From positions 1 to 43,480 of the forward strand of contig NZ_JAAGPF010000024.1 of NCBI RefSeq assembly GCF_017104645.1: a stretch of 43,480 nt of DNA, given 5' to 3'. Source of the stretch: Burkholderia sp. Ac-20379. GTDB lineage: Bacteria; Pseudomonadota; Gammaproteobacteria; Burkholderiales; Burkholderiaceae. Of the stretch, positions 27,298 to 34,709 are shown piece after piece (the stretch's first letter is position 1; every line of letters begins with the position of its first letter). Both the position numbers and the translations under genes were made by a program. Below the pieces are notes generated by a model, which was given only the letters and a program-made list of their open reading frames with translations, was not told the origin of the DNA and searched no databases.

Positions 27298-27903
27298 ATG
27301 GCAAGTTCTTCCGGCACGCGCCGTGCGCCGCCGCTTGCGGCCGGCGACGCCGCCACGCCGCCGCGCGTGGGCGAGACGATCCAGCGGCTGCGCAACGAGC
27401 GCAAGCTGACGCTCGACGACCTGTCGCGCGCAGCCGGCGTGTCGAAATCGATGCTGTCGGAAATCGAGCGCGACAAGGCCAACCCGACCATCGCCGTGGC
27501 CTGGCGCCTGACCAACGCGCTCGGCATCAGCCTCGACGAACTGTTCGCGCCGCCGAAATCGCCGGAGACGATCCGCGTGGACGGCCAGCACGACATTCCG
27601 ACGCTGGCCGGCCACGATGGTCAATATCAGTTGCGCGTGTGGGGCCCGATCGAGCTGGCCGGGCGTTTCGAGTGGTACGAACTGACGCTGCCGGCCGGCG
27701 GCGCGCTGGTGTCCAACGCCCACGAGCCCGGCACGCGCGAGCATCTGACGGTCCTGGCCGGGTCGGTCGAGATCGAGGCCGGCAGCCACGCGCGCCGGCT
27801 CAAGACGGGCGAAACCGCGCGCTACGCGGCCGACGCGCCGCACGCGATCCGCAACGCCGGCCGCGGCGAGGCCAAAGCCCTGCTGATCGTGATCCATCGC
27901 TGA
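27298..27903 (+). CDS. XRE family regulator with C-terminal cupin domain
   Basis: A 201-residue regulator. A flexible 22-residue N terminus precedes an XRE helix-turn-helix at about residues 25-80 (GETIQRLRNERKLTLDDLSRAAGVSKSMLSEIERDKANPTIAVAWRLTNAL). A cupin ligand-binding domain follows at about 125-200 (GALVSNAHEPGTREHLTVLAGSVEIEAG, AADAPHAIRN). The organisation is that of SutR/PuuR-type small-metabolite sensors. It is divergent from kbl-tdh and probably controls threonine degradation; the effector (threonine, glycine or another metabolite) is inferred. Confidence 0.92.
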   Translation: MASSSGTRRAPPLAAGDAATPPRVGETIQRLRNERKLTLDDLSRAAGVSKSMLSEIERDKANPTIAVAWRLTNALGISLDELFAPPKSPETIRVDGQHDIPTLAGHDGQYQLRVWGPIELAGRFEWYELTLPAGGALVSNAHEPGTREHLTVLAGSVEIEAGSHARRLKTGETARYAADAPHAIRNAGRGEAKALLIVIHR

Positions 27904-27941
27904 AATCCCGCGCCGCTCCTGTCGTATCCGGCAGTTGCGCA

Positions 27942-27967
27942 ATGTACTGTATGTTTGTACAGTACAT
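27942..27967. promoter_or_regulatory. Near-consensus LexA (SOS) box
   Basis: ATGTACTGTA (27942-27951) and TACAGTACAT (27958-27967) are perfect ten-base inverted arms around TGTTTG. The centre reads CTGT-N8-ACAG (27947-27962), the LexA operator form of enterobacteria and beta-proteobacteria, with the outer TA/TA also matching. It ends 18 bases before the ATG at 27986, where a repressor would block transcription. Confidence 0.75.
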
Positions 27968-27985
27968 GCTCACGAGGGAGCCGCT

Positions 27986-28372
27986 ATGACCGAACAGGAC
28001 CTGGCCGCGCTCAGCTTCAAGGCTGCGGCGCAAGATATGGAGATGATCGTCCGCGCGATCGCCACGCGCTACATCCGGCTGGAAGTGCCGCTGACCTGGC
28101 GGCTGCTGCACGCCATCGAGGCGGAGGCGCTGGCCGATCTCGGTTTTGCCGCTCGGCACGACCCCTTCATCCGCTGTCTGTTCGAACGGCCGGCGGATTT
28201 CGAATTCCCCGAAACCGACGATCCCATCGACGTCGCGCAATCCAATGCGCTGCCGGCGGTGCTGTCCTACGCCGTGGCGGCGTTCGAGGCCTCGTTGCGG
28301 CAGCCGCTGCTCGGCCCGGCCGATCCGGTGCCGACCTCGCGCCCGCGGCGCGTGCGGATCTGGGGCGGCTGA
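27986..28372 (+). CDS. Small protein of unknown function behind a LexA box
   Basis: A 128-residue soluble protein, helix-rich by eye: LAALSFKAAAQDMEMIVRAIATRYIRLEVPLTWRLLHAIEAEALADLGFAARHDP, then FETDDPIDVAQSNALPAVLSYAVAAFEASLRQP. I do not recognise a family. No signal peptide, Cys or catalytic motif is seen. RBS GAGGGAG is placed well before ATG 27986. The promoter carries a near-perfect LexA box, so it is probably induced by DNA damage. It is followed by the recombinase-like gene at 28456, but an 83-base gap leaves cotranscription open. Confidence 0.75.
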   Translation: MTEQDLAALSFKAAAQDMEMIVRAIATRYIRLEVPLTWRLLHAIEAEALADLGFAARHDPFIRCLFERPADFEFPETDDPIDVAQSNALPAVLSYAVAAFEASLRQPLLGPADPVPTSRPRRVRIWGG

Positions 28373-28455
28373 AGCCGCGCGGCCGGAGCGGAGTGCCCCT
28401 GGATATTCACGGCGCGATGCACTACGCTCATTTAGCAACTAACGGATTTATAAAC

Positions 28456-29499
28456 ATGTCTCTCCCAACATCGTCCCCTGCCGGAACGCACGCGAGCGCC
28501 GAACGCGATCTGTTCGACGGCAGCGAGGCGGACTGGGTCGCCCAACCGGATGCGTCGTTCGACGCCTGGCTGGCCACGCAGGATTTCCGGCGCTCGTCGG
28601 CCGATGTCTATCGCGCGCAATGGGGTGCATTCCTGACCTGGCTCGGCGAGCGGCAGCAAACGCTGGCCACCGTCGATACGCAGGCAATCGCTCATTTCGT
28701 CGGCGAGTTGCCGATCAAGAAAACGCAACGGGTCCGTTATTTACGGCTGATCGAGCGCGTGCTCGATCACGTGCGGCGCAACGAATTCGGTTCGACCAAC
28801 CCGGCGCGCTTCATCGCTCAGGATGGCGAAGCCACCTGGCGCCGCGCACGCGACAACGAACCCACCAGTTTCCTGCTGCCGTCCGAACGCGCGGCCCTGC
28901 TCGCCTATCTGTTTTCGCCGTTGCCGTCGGCCGGCATGTCGCAATGGAAAGAGCGCCGCGACCGGGCGCTGATTGCGGCCTTTCTGGGCGGCGGACTGAA
29001 AACCGGCGAAGCGCGCGCAATTACGATTAGTTGCATTCGTACGGGCGAACCCACGGTGCGGATTCCGTCGGCGCATCCCGATTTCGAGCGGGAAACGCAT
29101 CTGTCCTCGTTCGCGATCGCGCTGTTCGACGCCTGGCTGGCCGAACGCCGCCGGTGCGATATTCCCGGCGAACTGGTGTTTCCGTCGTCGCTCGCCGGCG
29201 GGCCGATGCACAAGGCCACGATGTTGCGCGCCGTGGACGCGATCATCGAAGCCGCCGACATCGCCACGTCGCGCGTCGAACGCGCCAGCCCGCAAACGCT
29301 GCGCAACACGTTCGCGGCCGAGCTCTTCGAAAACGGCGTCGAGCCGGAACGCGTCGGCCATTGGCTCGGCTTCATGCAGCCTGTGTCGGCGAATCGCCTT
29401 CATCGCGCGTGGCGAACTTGGCGAGAAAATCTCGAAAAAACGCCGAACAGCGCAGGCGAATTGGAGGAGCCTTCGGCCGAGAGCCTGCGTCTGGCCTGA
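28456..29499 (+). CDS. Tyrosine recombinase-fold protein lacking catalytic residues
   Basis: A 347-residue protein with the two-domain plan of XerC/D-type recombinases: an N-terminal SAM-like core-binding domain (residues about 33-125, FDAWLATQDFRRSSADVYRAQWGAFLTWL) and a C-terminal catalytic fold. Catalytic positions are degraded. Box I reads GGGLKTGEARA, with Lys182 where Arg is expected. Box II reads SPQTLRNTF, with Gln280 for His and Arg283 kept. GHWLGF keeps His302. No Tyr occurs nine residues later (Ser311) or nearby. It should therefore bind DNA but not cut it. It lies beside the secondary-chromosome origin, with two degenerate iterons just after its stop, so I infer an origin-related architectural role. 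An inactive integrase remnant is the alternative. Confidence 0.85.
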   Translation: MSLPTSSPAGTHASAERDLFDGSEADWVAQPDASFDAWLATQDFRRSSADVYRAQWGAFLTWLGERQQTLATVDTQAIAHFVGELPIKKTQRVRYLRLIERVLDHVRRNEFGSTNPARFIAQDGEATWRRARDNEPTSFLLPSERAALLAYLFSPLPSAGMSQWKERRDRALIAAFLGGGLKTGEARAITISCIRTGEPTVRIPSAHPDFERETHLSSFAIALFDAWLAERRRCDIPGELVFPSSLAGGPMHKATMLRAVDAIIEAADIATSRVERASPQTLRNTFAAELFENGVEPERVGHWLGFMQPVSANRLHRAWRTWRENLEKTPNSAGELEEPSAESLRLA

Positions 29500-29516
29500 A
29501 GCCGTGAACGGTCAGA

Positions 29517-29557
29517 TCCTGCAAAAACTCACCGTTCAGCTCCCGTTTTCCCTCACC
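29517..29557 (-). repeat. Two degenerate reverse iterons between the recombinase-like and KfrA-like genes
   Basis: TCCTGCAAAAACTCACC (29517-29533) and TCCCGTTTTCCCTCACC (29541-29557) are reverse complements of iteron-like sequences. The first matches the rep-proximal copy GGTGAGCTTTTGCAGGA (32965) at 16 of 17 positions. They lie in the 65-base gap between the convergent genes and are the last reverse copies before the orientation switches to forward at 31146. Confidence 0.75.
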
Positions 29558-29564
29558 TTTCGCG

Positions 29565-30767
29565 TTACGGCGCGTCTCGGCCAGCCCGTCGTTTGAACTG
29601 TGCGACGGCTTCGAAGCGCGAAGCACAGTCGCCCGACGTGTGGTCGCACTCGGGGCACAGTAATTCGAAGCCGTCCGATGTGCTCGACAGTTCCGGTTCG
29701 CCTTCTTCGCACTTCGGGCAGTGCCCCGGCACGCGGACATGCGCGTCGAGCGAGGCGCCGATCGCGGCATACGCCGTCGTATCGAGCTGGCCGGCATCGG
29801 CCAGGCGCTGCAACAGCACCGCGATTTCGGACGGTACGCCCTGTGCCGCCCGCAACGTTTCGATTTCTCGCGTAGCCGCGCTCAACTCGTCGCCCTGGCT
29901 GCGCAGTTGTTCGTCGAGCCGATCCGCCCGCGCCTTTGCCGCGCTCAACTGCTGCAGGAATTCGAATTCCTTGCGATTCACATCGCGCAATCCCGCCTGA
30001 TACGTGCCGGCCATGCTCCGCAGCGAATCGAGCTCGACCAGCATCGGCTTGACGCGGCGCTCGGCTTCAGCCACTGCGTCCTTGATCTGCTGCGCGTAAT
30101 GTTCGGTGCTTTGGCGCGATTCGACGTGCAAAGCGTCGATTCTTTCTCTCAATGACGCATTGTGTTGCTGCTCGGCTTCGAAACGCCGGTTCAGCAATTC
30201 GTTTTCGCTCTCGAGCCGCTGGGTCAGCGCTTGCAACGAATCTTGATGCGCGGCGCCGTGCGTCGACGCGGTGGCGCGATCGATTTCGGCTTCGGTGAGT
30301 TTCATCTGCAGTTGTTCCGCACGGTTCTCGCTGCGCGCCAGCGCCGCTTCGAGTGTTTCGTGACGGATTTGCGCGTCGCGTACCTGCTGCGCGGCAGCCG
30401 CAATTTCGTTGTTGGCCGCCAGCCGTTCTTCGTCGAGCGCCGTTCGTGCCTCGCTCAACGCCGCTTCGTATAGTGCGCCGAGCAGTTCTCCGGCTTTGCC
30501 CTCCAGCGATTTCGGCAATGCGCTGCCCTCGAGCCGCACTTTCGATGCTGACCGGATCCTTTCCCAGAAAAAATCGATGTCTTTCGGAATGTCGCTGGCG
30601 CTGCCTGTTTGGGTCAGGTCGCGAACATTGGCGGCCGATGGCCGAATGCCCAGATCGAAAAAGAGGCGCTTGCAGGCATGCAGGGAGAGATCTTGGCGGC
30701 GAGCGCCGCCGGTGCGCATGGTGTCGAGTTCGTCGCGAATCGATTGGCGAATGTCGTCGAGGGTCAT
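29565..30767 (-). CDS. KfrA-like DNA-binding coiled-coil protein with C-terminal zinc ribbon
   Basis: A 400-residue protein in three parts. Residues 1-75 resemble the KfrA N-terminal DNA-binding domain of plasmids (DIRQSIRDELDTMRTGGARRQDLS, NVRDLTQTGSASDIPKDIDFFWERIR). Residues about 95-310 are a long heptad-rich coiled coil (Ala/Glu/Gln/Arg-rich). The tail has two Cys pairs, CPKC (350-353) and CPEC (371-374), spaced as a zinc ribbon; plasmid KfrA, as I know it, does not have this. I chose ATG 30767 because the domain begins there; an open frame extends to 30914 with poor coding character. KfrA proteins organise plasmids and autoregulate. Position beside the iteron array suggests binding to the CACAGCG repeats upstream. 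Confidence 0.85.
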   Translation of the reverse strand: MTLDDIRQSIRDELDTMRTGGARRQDLSLHACKRLFFDLGIRPSAANVRDLTQTGSASDIPKDIDFFWERIRSASKVRLEGSALPKSLEGKAGELLGALYEAALSEARTALDEERLAANNEIAAAAQQVRDAQIRHETLEAALARSENRAEQLQMKLTEAEIDRATASTHGAAHQDSLQALTQRLESENELLNRRFEAEQQHNASLRERIDALHVESRQSTEHYAQQIKDAVAEAERRVKPMLVELDSLRSMAGTYQAGLRDVNRKEFEFLQQLSAAKARADRLDEQLRSQGDELSAATREIETLRAAQGVPSEIAVLLQRLADAGQLDTTAYAAIGASLDAHVRVPGHCPKCEEGEPELSSTSDGFELLCPECDHTSGDCASRFEAVAQFKRRAGRDAP

Positions 30768-30846
30768 CGTGGAAGCGGTGCAGAAGCTTTGAACGTAGCA
30801 ATCATAACGAAACACGTATCGATTGATACTAATTCGCTGTAAATAC

Positions 30847-31007
30847 CACAGCGTGACTGCACAGCGCCGTTTGAGGTGCTCCACAGACGCTGTGAACCTG
30901 TCGGTCTCATGCAAATCCGTGAAACAAATCGAAGAATCGAGGCTAAGCCGTTGTTTTTATAGACCTAAGCTGTGTTCTCAAAATATTTGGGGATGTTTCA
31001 CACAGCG
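30847..31007. repeat. CACAGCG repeats upstream of the KfrA-like gene
   Basis: CACAGCG occurs at 30847-30853, 30860-30866 and 31001-31007, and its reverse complement CGCTGTG at 30888-30894. The first two are 13 bases apart and sit 80-100 bases upstream of the KfrA-like start. They may be its autoregulatory operator or a second protein-binding block of the origin. AT-rich DNA separates them (AAATATTT at 30981-30988). Confidence 0.5.
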
Positions 31008-31145
31008 AAGGTGGGAAAGAGGGAATGTTTCAGAGAACTCGCGGGGCGCTAGTAGAGAGTAATAGAAGTAAACACCCTTGAAACCCTTGTTAAAAACGTT
31101 AACGCCACCGCACAGCCTTGCTGGTAAAGGGATTCCGGGCGATCA

Positions 31146-32075
31146 GGTGAAGCTTTACGGGATGCATGGTGATCCTTTCCGGGACGCGAAGTGATGGAGT
31201 TCGGGGGCGAGCGTGAGTGCTTGCGGGAAAGATCGTGAGCGGATTCAGGAGCACAGCATTTTTGGCCTGATACCAAAGGTGAAGCTTTTCGGGAGGCCGT
31301 TCCCTGGCGATCCCGCATGGTGCCTGAATCGCGCGTTTCTGTGGCGTAAACCCATAGGTGAGGCTTTGCGGGGGGCTGGCCGACGGCGATTTCCGGCCTC
31401 GATTTGCCCATTTATTGGGCATAGGTGAGGTTTCTCGGGAGCTGCCGGCCAGGTGACGTGAGCTTTTACGGGAAAAAATACCGTTTTAAGGGGGCTTGGG
31501 CGCCTGCACAGGCTTGAGGTGAGGTTTTTCGGGAGCCAATGCCTGCAATTTCAGCGCCAGCCGGGCCACAGGTGAGAGATTTCGGGATCGGGCAGGAAGC
31601 CGTCAAAAAATGGCTGAGGTGAGATTTTTCGGGACCATTTCACAGGCCAAAAAACGCATAAGGTGAGGCTTTTCGGGAGCAGTGGGCATCCACTTAGCCG
31701 TAAACCCGCGCCGATACAGGGATTTGCGCCGCGATTTTTGCTGGCAATTTCGTGACGGGTGAGATTTTTCGGGAGACTCCGGTTGCGGTTCGGATCGCGA
31801 GGATTGGCGTTGAGGTGAGTGTTTCCGGGATCTTTGGGAAATCGCTGCTGCATTGCGAAGGCATATCTAAGTATATGAAAACAATGAATTTTCTATTGTG
31901 ATTGCCGGTTGAGGTGAGATTTTTCGGGACGCGCTAAAAGCGCTTCGGTGATCGACCGGTTTGGTCAAAGGTGAGGCTTTTCAGGATCGGGCGAGCTGTG
32001 AGGCCCCGTATGTCGGTGCTTTCGCTCAAATGCCTCGGTTCACCGGTGATTCCTGAAAGGTGAGGTTTTTCGGGA
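31146..32075 (+). repeat. Iteron array, consensus GGTGAGnnTTTTCGGGA (about 19 copies, all forward)
   Basis: Seventeen-base copies start at 31146, 31168, 31190 (weak), 31212, 31234 (weak), 31278, 31357, 31424, 31457, 31518, 31571, 31618, 31662, 31758, 31815, 31913, 31970 and 32059. The first five are spaced exactly 22 bases, two helical turns; 31278 is 44 after 31234, and 31662 is 44 after 31618. Copies at 31518 and 32059 are identical (GGTGAGGTTTTTCGGGA); those at 31618, 31758 and 31913 are identical (GGTGAGATTTTTCGGGA). All have GGTGAG on the + strand. They are the expected binding sites of the Rep protein at 33105. Confidence 0.9.
31862..31905. other. AT-rich patch within the array, candidate unwinding element
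   Basis: About 44 bases, over 70 percent A+T, in otherwise GC-rich DNA, between iterons at 31815 and 31913. It contains CATAT-N6-ATATG (31862-31877) and ACAAT-N9-ATTGT (31881-31899). Iteron origins usually have an AT-rich region opened by Rep and DnaA, and this is the clearest candidate. The AT-rich stretch at 30790-31080 is the alternative. Confidence 0.45.
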
Positions 32076-32853
32076 GGCGTTGTGCGGATGCGGCAGAAGA
32101 TGCGTGCTCCGTGAGCTTGCGAGGCTGTGGACAACCCTTGCTGGCAGGGCGTTTGGCCGATTTCCGGAAGCGTTCGGCCGGTTTGGCGCGGCACGGGGAA
32201 TCGACGTCGAATGCCGTAGCGTTACGCGGGGCTGTGGGTGCGTGTTCGCGTCTGTGCCGGAGCGATACCGATCGGTGAGGTTGACGAGGCGCTGAGTGCT
32301 CCCCGGGGGACACGGCGAGGCTCACAGACGCAAATGATGTTCGAGAAGCGTTACGGGGCCGTATGGCGGCCCGATGAGGGGCGGCGCACCCCTGGGCCTT
32401 CGCATATGGCGCGCAGCGGCCGATGGGGCTCGTCGTGCGGTAGCGAAGGTGCATCCGTTGCCACGCACAGGAACGGTGAGCCGAGCAGGCCTCGACGGTG
32501 AACCGGAGCGGTGCTTGTCTGTGCGGTGCTTGCGATCCGTGGAACCGCAGTGCCGGTGTTGTGCCTGGACGGTGAGCTTGCTGCGGTGCTGCCGGGCACC
32601 ATGAAGCGCCGCACGCGTCGTGGCGCCTGCCGGGGCGGGGCCGCTTGCTGATCGAGCGCTGGCCGCGGCACCGACGATCGCTGTGCCGCCGCCTCGATCC
32701 GCGGAACCACGGCCGGCGCGGCGAGCCTGTGCCCACAGCACAGCGCAGTCCCTGGCTTGTCCGACACAGCGGCCCGTTTGCGTCGATTTATCCCGCGGCA
32801 GCCCCGGTTTCCTGTGCAGAATTTTTCCCGGATGTCCACGAGAAAATTTTTAA
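32076..32853. other. Non-coding stretch between array and rep promoter, rich in GGTGA half-sites
   Basis: No gene with coding character is visible; the open frames are short and Arg/Pro/Ala-rich. Apart from the DnaA box, it holds GGTGA-type half-iterons at 32275 (CGGTGAGGTTGACG), 32475 (CGGTGAGCCG), 32497 (CGGTGAACCG) and 32571 (CGGTGAGCTTG), with repeated CGGTGCT elements near 32510-32540. These may be weak Rep sites or an incompatibility-type control region. Confidence 0.4.
32126..32134 (-). promoter_or_regulatory. DnaA box in the origin
   Basis: TGTGGACAA is the reverse complement of TTGTCCACA, one base from the TTATCCACA consensus. It lies 51 bases past the last iteron of the main array. 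Confidence 0.65.
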
Positions 32854-33024
32854 GGTGAGGGAATCCGGGAGGGCTCTCGACGGCTTCGGATCGGTGCGGC
32901 TATCATGCGCGTCCGCGTCACCCGCGACAGCAAAGGTGAGACGCGCGCCGTCGGCTTTTCCACCGGTGAGCTTTTGCAGGAATTCGCTTGGGGTGAGGCG
33001 ATACGAATCGTGCAACTTCACCCC
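32854..33024 (+). promoter_or_regulatory. rep-proximal iterons and inverted half-iteron operator
   Basis: Degenerate copies lie at 32854-32870 (GGTGAGGGAATCCGGGA), 32965-32981 (GGTGAGCTTTTGCAGGA) and 32992-33008. GGGGTGA (32990-32996) and TCACCCC (33018-33024) are inverted half-iterons 21 bases apart, just upstream of rep (33105). In iteron plasmids, Rep dimers repress their own gene through inverted half-iterons, so autoregulation is expected here. A further GGTGAGGTGAGG lies at 33029-33040. Confidence 0.6.
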
Positions 33025-33104
33025 CTAAGGTGAGGTGAGGCGTGTAGACGCCTATCACCACAGTCGCTATCCTTGCGGGAAACTTACCCTGTCCGATCCG
33101 AAGC

Positions 33105-34493
33105 ATGGCCACGACCACCAAGCGCGCGAAGAAAACCGATGTCGATGTGGTGAACGCCAGCTCCGCCGAGTTGCGAAAGGCGGTCGAGGCGATCGCCATC
33201 CAGCCCAAGAGCGGCAAGATCACGCTGCTGACGCGCAAGCTGTTCAACGTGCTGCTCGCCGTTGCCCAGCAAGCCGACGATTCCGGCGACACGTATCGGG
33301 CCCTGCTGTCCGATATCGTCGCGAACTCCGCCTTCGATTCCAACGACACGGCGCTCGTCAAGGAGCACCTGCGTCGCATGGTGTCGGTTCAGGTCGAGTG
33401 GAGCACCGGCACGTCGAGCCAGAAGCCTGGCCGTAAATGGGGCATTTCGACGCTGATCGCCGATGCCGAAATTCTCGAGGATCCGGCCACGCGCCGGGTC
33501 TGGGTGGAATTCTCGTTCGCACCGAAGATCAAGAAGAAACTGCTCGACCCGGTGCAGTACGCCCGCCTGAGCCTGCAGTTCCAGAGCCAGTTGCGCAGCA
33601 GCGCAGGCTTGGCGCTGTACGAGATCTGCGTGCGTTACCTCACGAACCCGAGCCATCTGACGATGCGCGAGCCGTGGGAATGGTGGCGCCCGATCCTGTC
33701 GGGTACGCCCGACACGGAGGCCGGCGACGAGGCGAAGCGCGAGTACAAGTATTTCAAGCGCGACTATCTGCGTCCGGCGATCGCCGAAGTCAACGCCGTC
33801 ACGAACATCTTCGTCGAGTTGATCGAACATCGCGAAGGTCGGCGCGTGGCCGAAATCCAGTTCCGCGTGTCCGAGCGCAAGCAGCCAATGCTGGCGCTCG
33901 ACGAGCATCCGAACGTGTTCGACAGCACGCTCGTCGACCGCATGGTCAAGCTCGGCATCCCGTTGAAGGAAGCACAAACGCTTTACGCCGACAGCGAGGA
34001 AAACCGGATTCGCGCGGCGCTGCAGATGACCGAGCAACGCATGCGCAGCACGACGCTGCCGCCGGTGCGCAGCGCCGGCGCCCTGTTCAAGGACGCGTTG
34101 AAGAAGGGCTACGCCCCGCCGGTCGCCGAACCCGACGCGCTGCCGGGCACGACCACTGCAGCGGGCAAGCTCACGTCGGTGGGCGGCGGCGCAGGTTCGA
34201 CCGACGATCCGAAGGCGCGACTGCGCGGCGAATACGATGCGTACCGCCGCAAGGAAGCGAAGGCGCTGTACGAGGAACAAGGCGACGACGCACGCGATCT
34301 CGCGCGCAACTCGTTCGAAACCGATGTGCTGCCGGCGCTCGGCTCGCACCTGCGCGACGACTGGCGCCGCCGTGGCCTCGAATCGAAGCTCGTCGAAACG
34401 GCGTTCTTCGATTGGCTCGCGCTCAAGACCTGGGGCGAGCCGACCGACGGCGATCTGTTGGCGTTCACGTTGAGCCATTCGCGCGCGGCCTGA
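33105..34493 (+). CDS. Replication initiation protein of the secondary chromosome (Rep_3/RepB-like)
   Basis: A 462-residue initiator. Basic N terminus (TTTKRAKKTD), then two winged-helix domains expected in Rep_3 initiators: first at about residues 18-160 (LLTRKLFNVLLAVAQQADDSGDTYRALLSDIVANSAFDSND, VKEHLRRMVSVQVEW, ISTLIADAEILEDPATRRVWVEFSFAPKIKKKLLDP), second at about 165-275 (SAGLALYEICVRYL, YKYFKRDYLRPAIAEVNAVTNIFVELIEHREGRRVAEIQFRV). A C-terminal extension of about 170 residues is longer than plasmid Rep proteins carry. It would bind the iterons at 31146-32981 and recruit DnaA and helicase. It is convergent with parB, with two terminators between. Confidence 0.92.
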   Translation: MATTTKRAKKTDVDVVNASSAELRKAVEAIAIQPKSGKITLLTRKLFNVLLAVAQQADDSGDTYRALLSDIVANSAFDSNDTALVKEHLRRMVSVQVEWSTGTSSQKPGRKWGISTLIADAEILEDPATRRVWVEFSFAPKIKKKLLDPVQYARLSLQFQSQLRSSAGLALYEICVRYLTNPSHLTMREPWEWWRPILSGTPDTEAGDEAKREYKYFKRDYLRPAIAEVNAVTNIFVELIEHREGRRVAEIQFRVSERKQPMLALDEHPNVFDSTLVDRMVKLGIPLKEAQTLYADSEENRIRAALQMTEQRMRSTTLPPVRSAGALFKDALKKGYAPPVAEPDALPGTTTAAGKLTSVGGGAGSTDDPKARLRGEYDAYRRKEAKALYEEQGDDARDLARNSFETDVLPALGSHLRDDWRRRGLESKLVETAFFDWLALKTWGEPTDGDLLAFTLSHSRAA

Positions 34494-34522
34494 TTGCACC
34501 GCAACGCGTAACGAAACAGACC

Positions 34523-34563
34523 AAGGCCGAGCCCTGCGAACAGCGGGCTCGGCCTTTGTGTTT
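34523..34563 (+). terminator. rep terminator
   Basis: AAGGCCGAGCCC (34523-34534), ten-base loop, GGGCTCGGCCTT (34545-34556), then TGTGTTTGT. Perfect 12-base stem. Confidence 0.8.
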
Positions 34564-34616
34564 GTGCGATGTCCGTTGCCAGGGTCTTGCCGTGGCGCGC
34601 TCCTCTTCCCTGCGGC

Positions 34617-34657
34617 ACAAAGAAAAACACCCCGAAATCCGATTGGACTTCGGGGTG
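34617..34657 (-). terminator. parAB terminator (minus strand)
   Basis: CACCCCGAA (34628-34636) pairs with TTCGGGGTG (34649-34657). On the minus strand the stem is followed by TTTTTCTTT (34627-34619). It terminates the parA-parB transcript. Confidence 0.8.
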
Positions 34658-34709
34658 CGGATACTGGCGTGCCGGCTGGCCGACGCTGAATAGCGACGGC
34701 CGGGCTGGC

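Larger units (their letters stand above)
30768..33104. other. Replication origin region of the secondary chromosome
   Basis: About 2.3 kb without a convincing gene between the KfrA-like gene and rep. From left to right it holds CACAGCG repeats (30847-31007), a phased iteron group (31146-31250), scattered iterons to 32075, an AT-rich patch (31862-31905), a DnaA box (32126-32134), a 780-base stretch with GGTGA half-sites, and rep-proximal iterons. This is the layout of iteron-regulated origins. Placement on a secondary chromosome, rather than on a large plasmid, is inferred from the parS sequence and the housekeeping genes around it. Confidence 0.85.

Noticed and set aside
28456..29499. A genomic island or prophage integrated via the recombinase-like gene
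   Set aside because: No tRNA gene, attachment repeat or phage genes; active-site residues are missing and the neighbours are replication genes.
31146..32075. Possible CRISPR array
   Set aside because: Repeats are 17 bases and degenerate, spacing is irregular beyond the first five, and no cas gene is present. They are iterons beside a Rep gene.
30823..32853. Several short open frames in the origin region (60-240 codons)
   Set aside because: They cross iterons in all frames, with low-complexity Arg/Pro/Ser composition and no RBS support.
30768..33104. Primary chromosome origin (oriC)
   Set aside because: No dnaA, dnaN, gyrB or rpmH nearby; iterons with a Rep_3 initiator indicate a plasmid-type origin.
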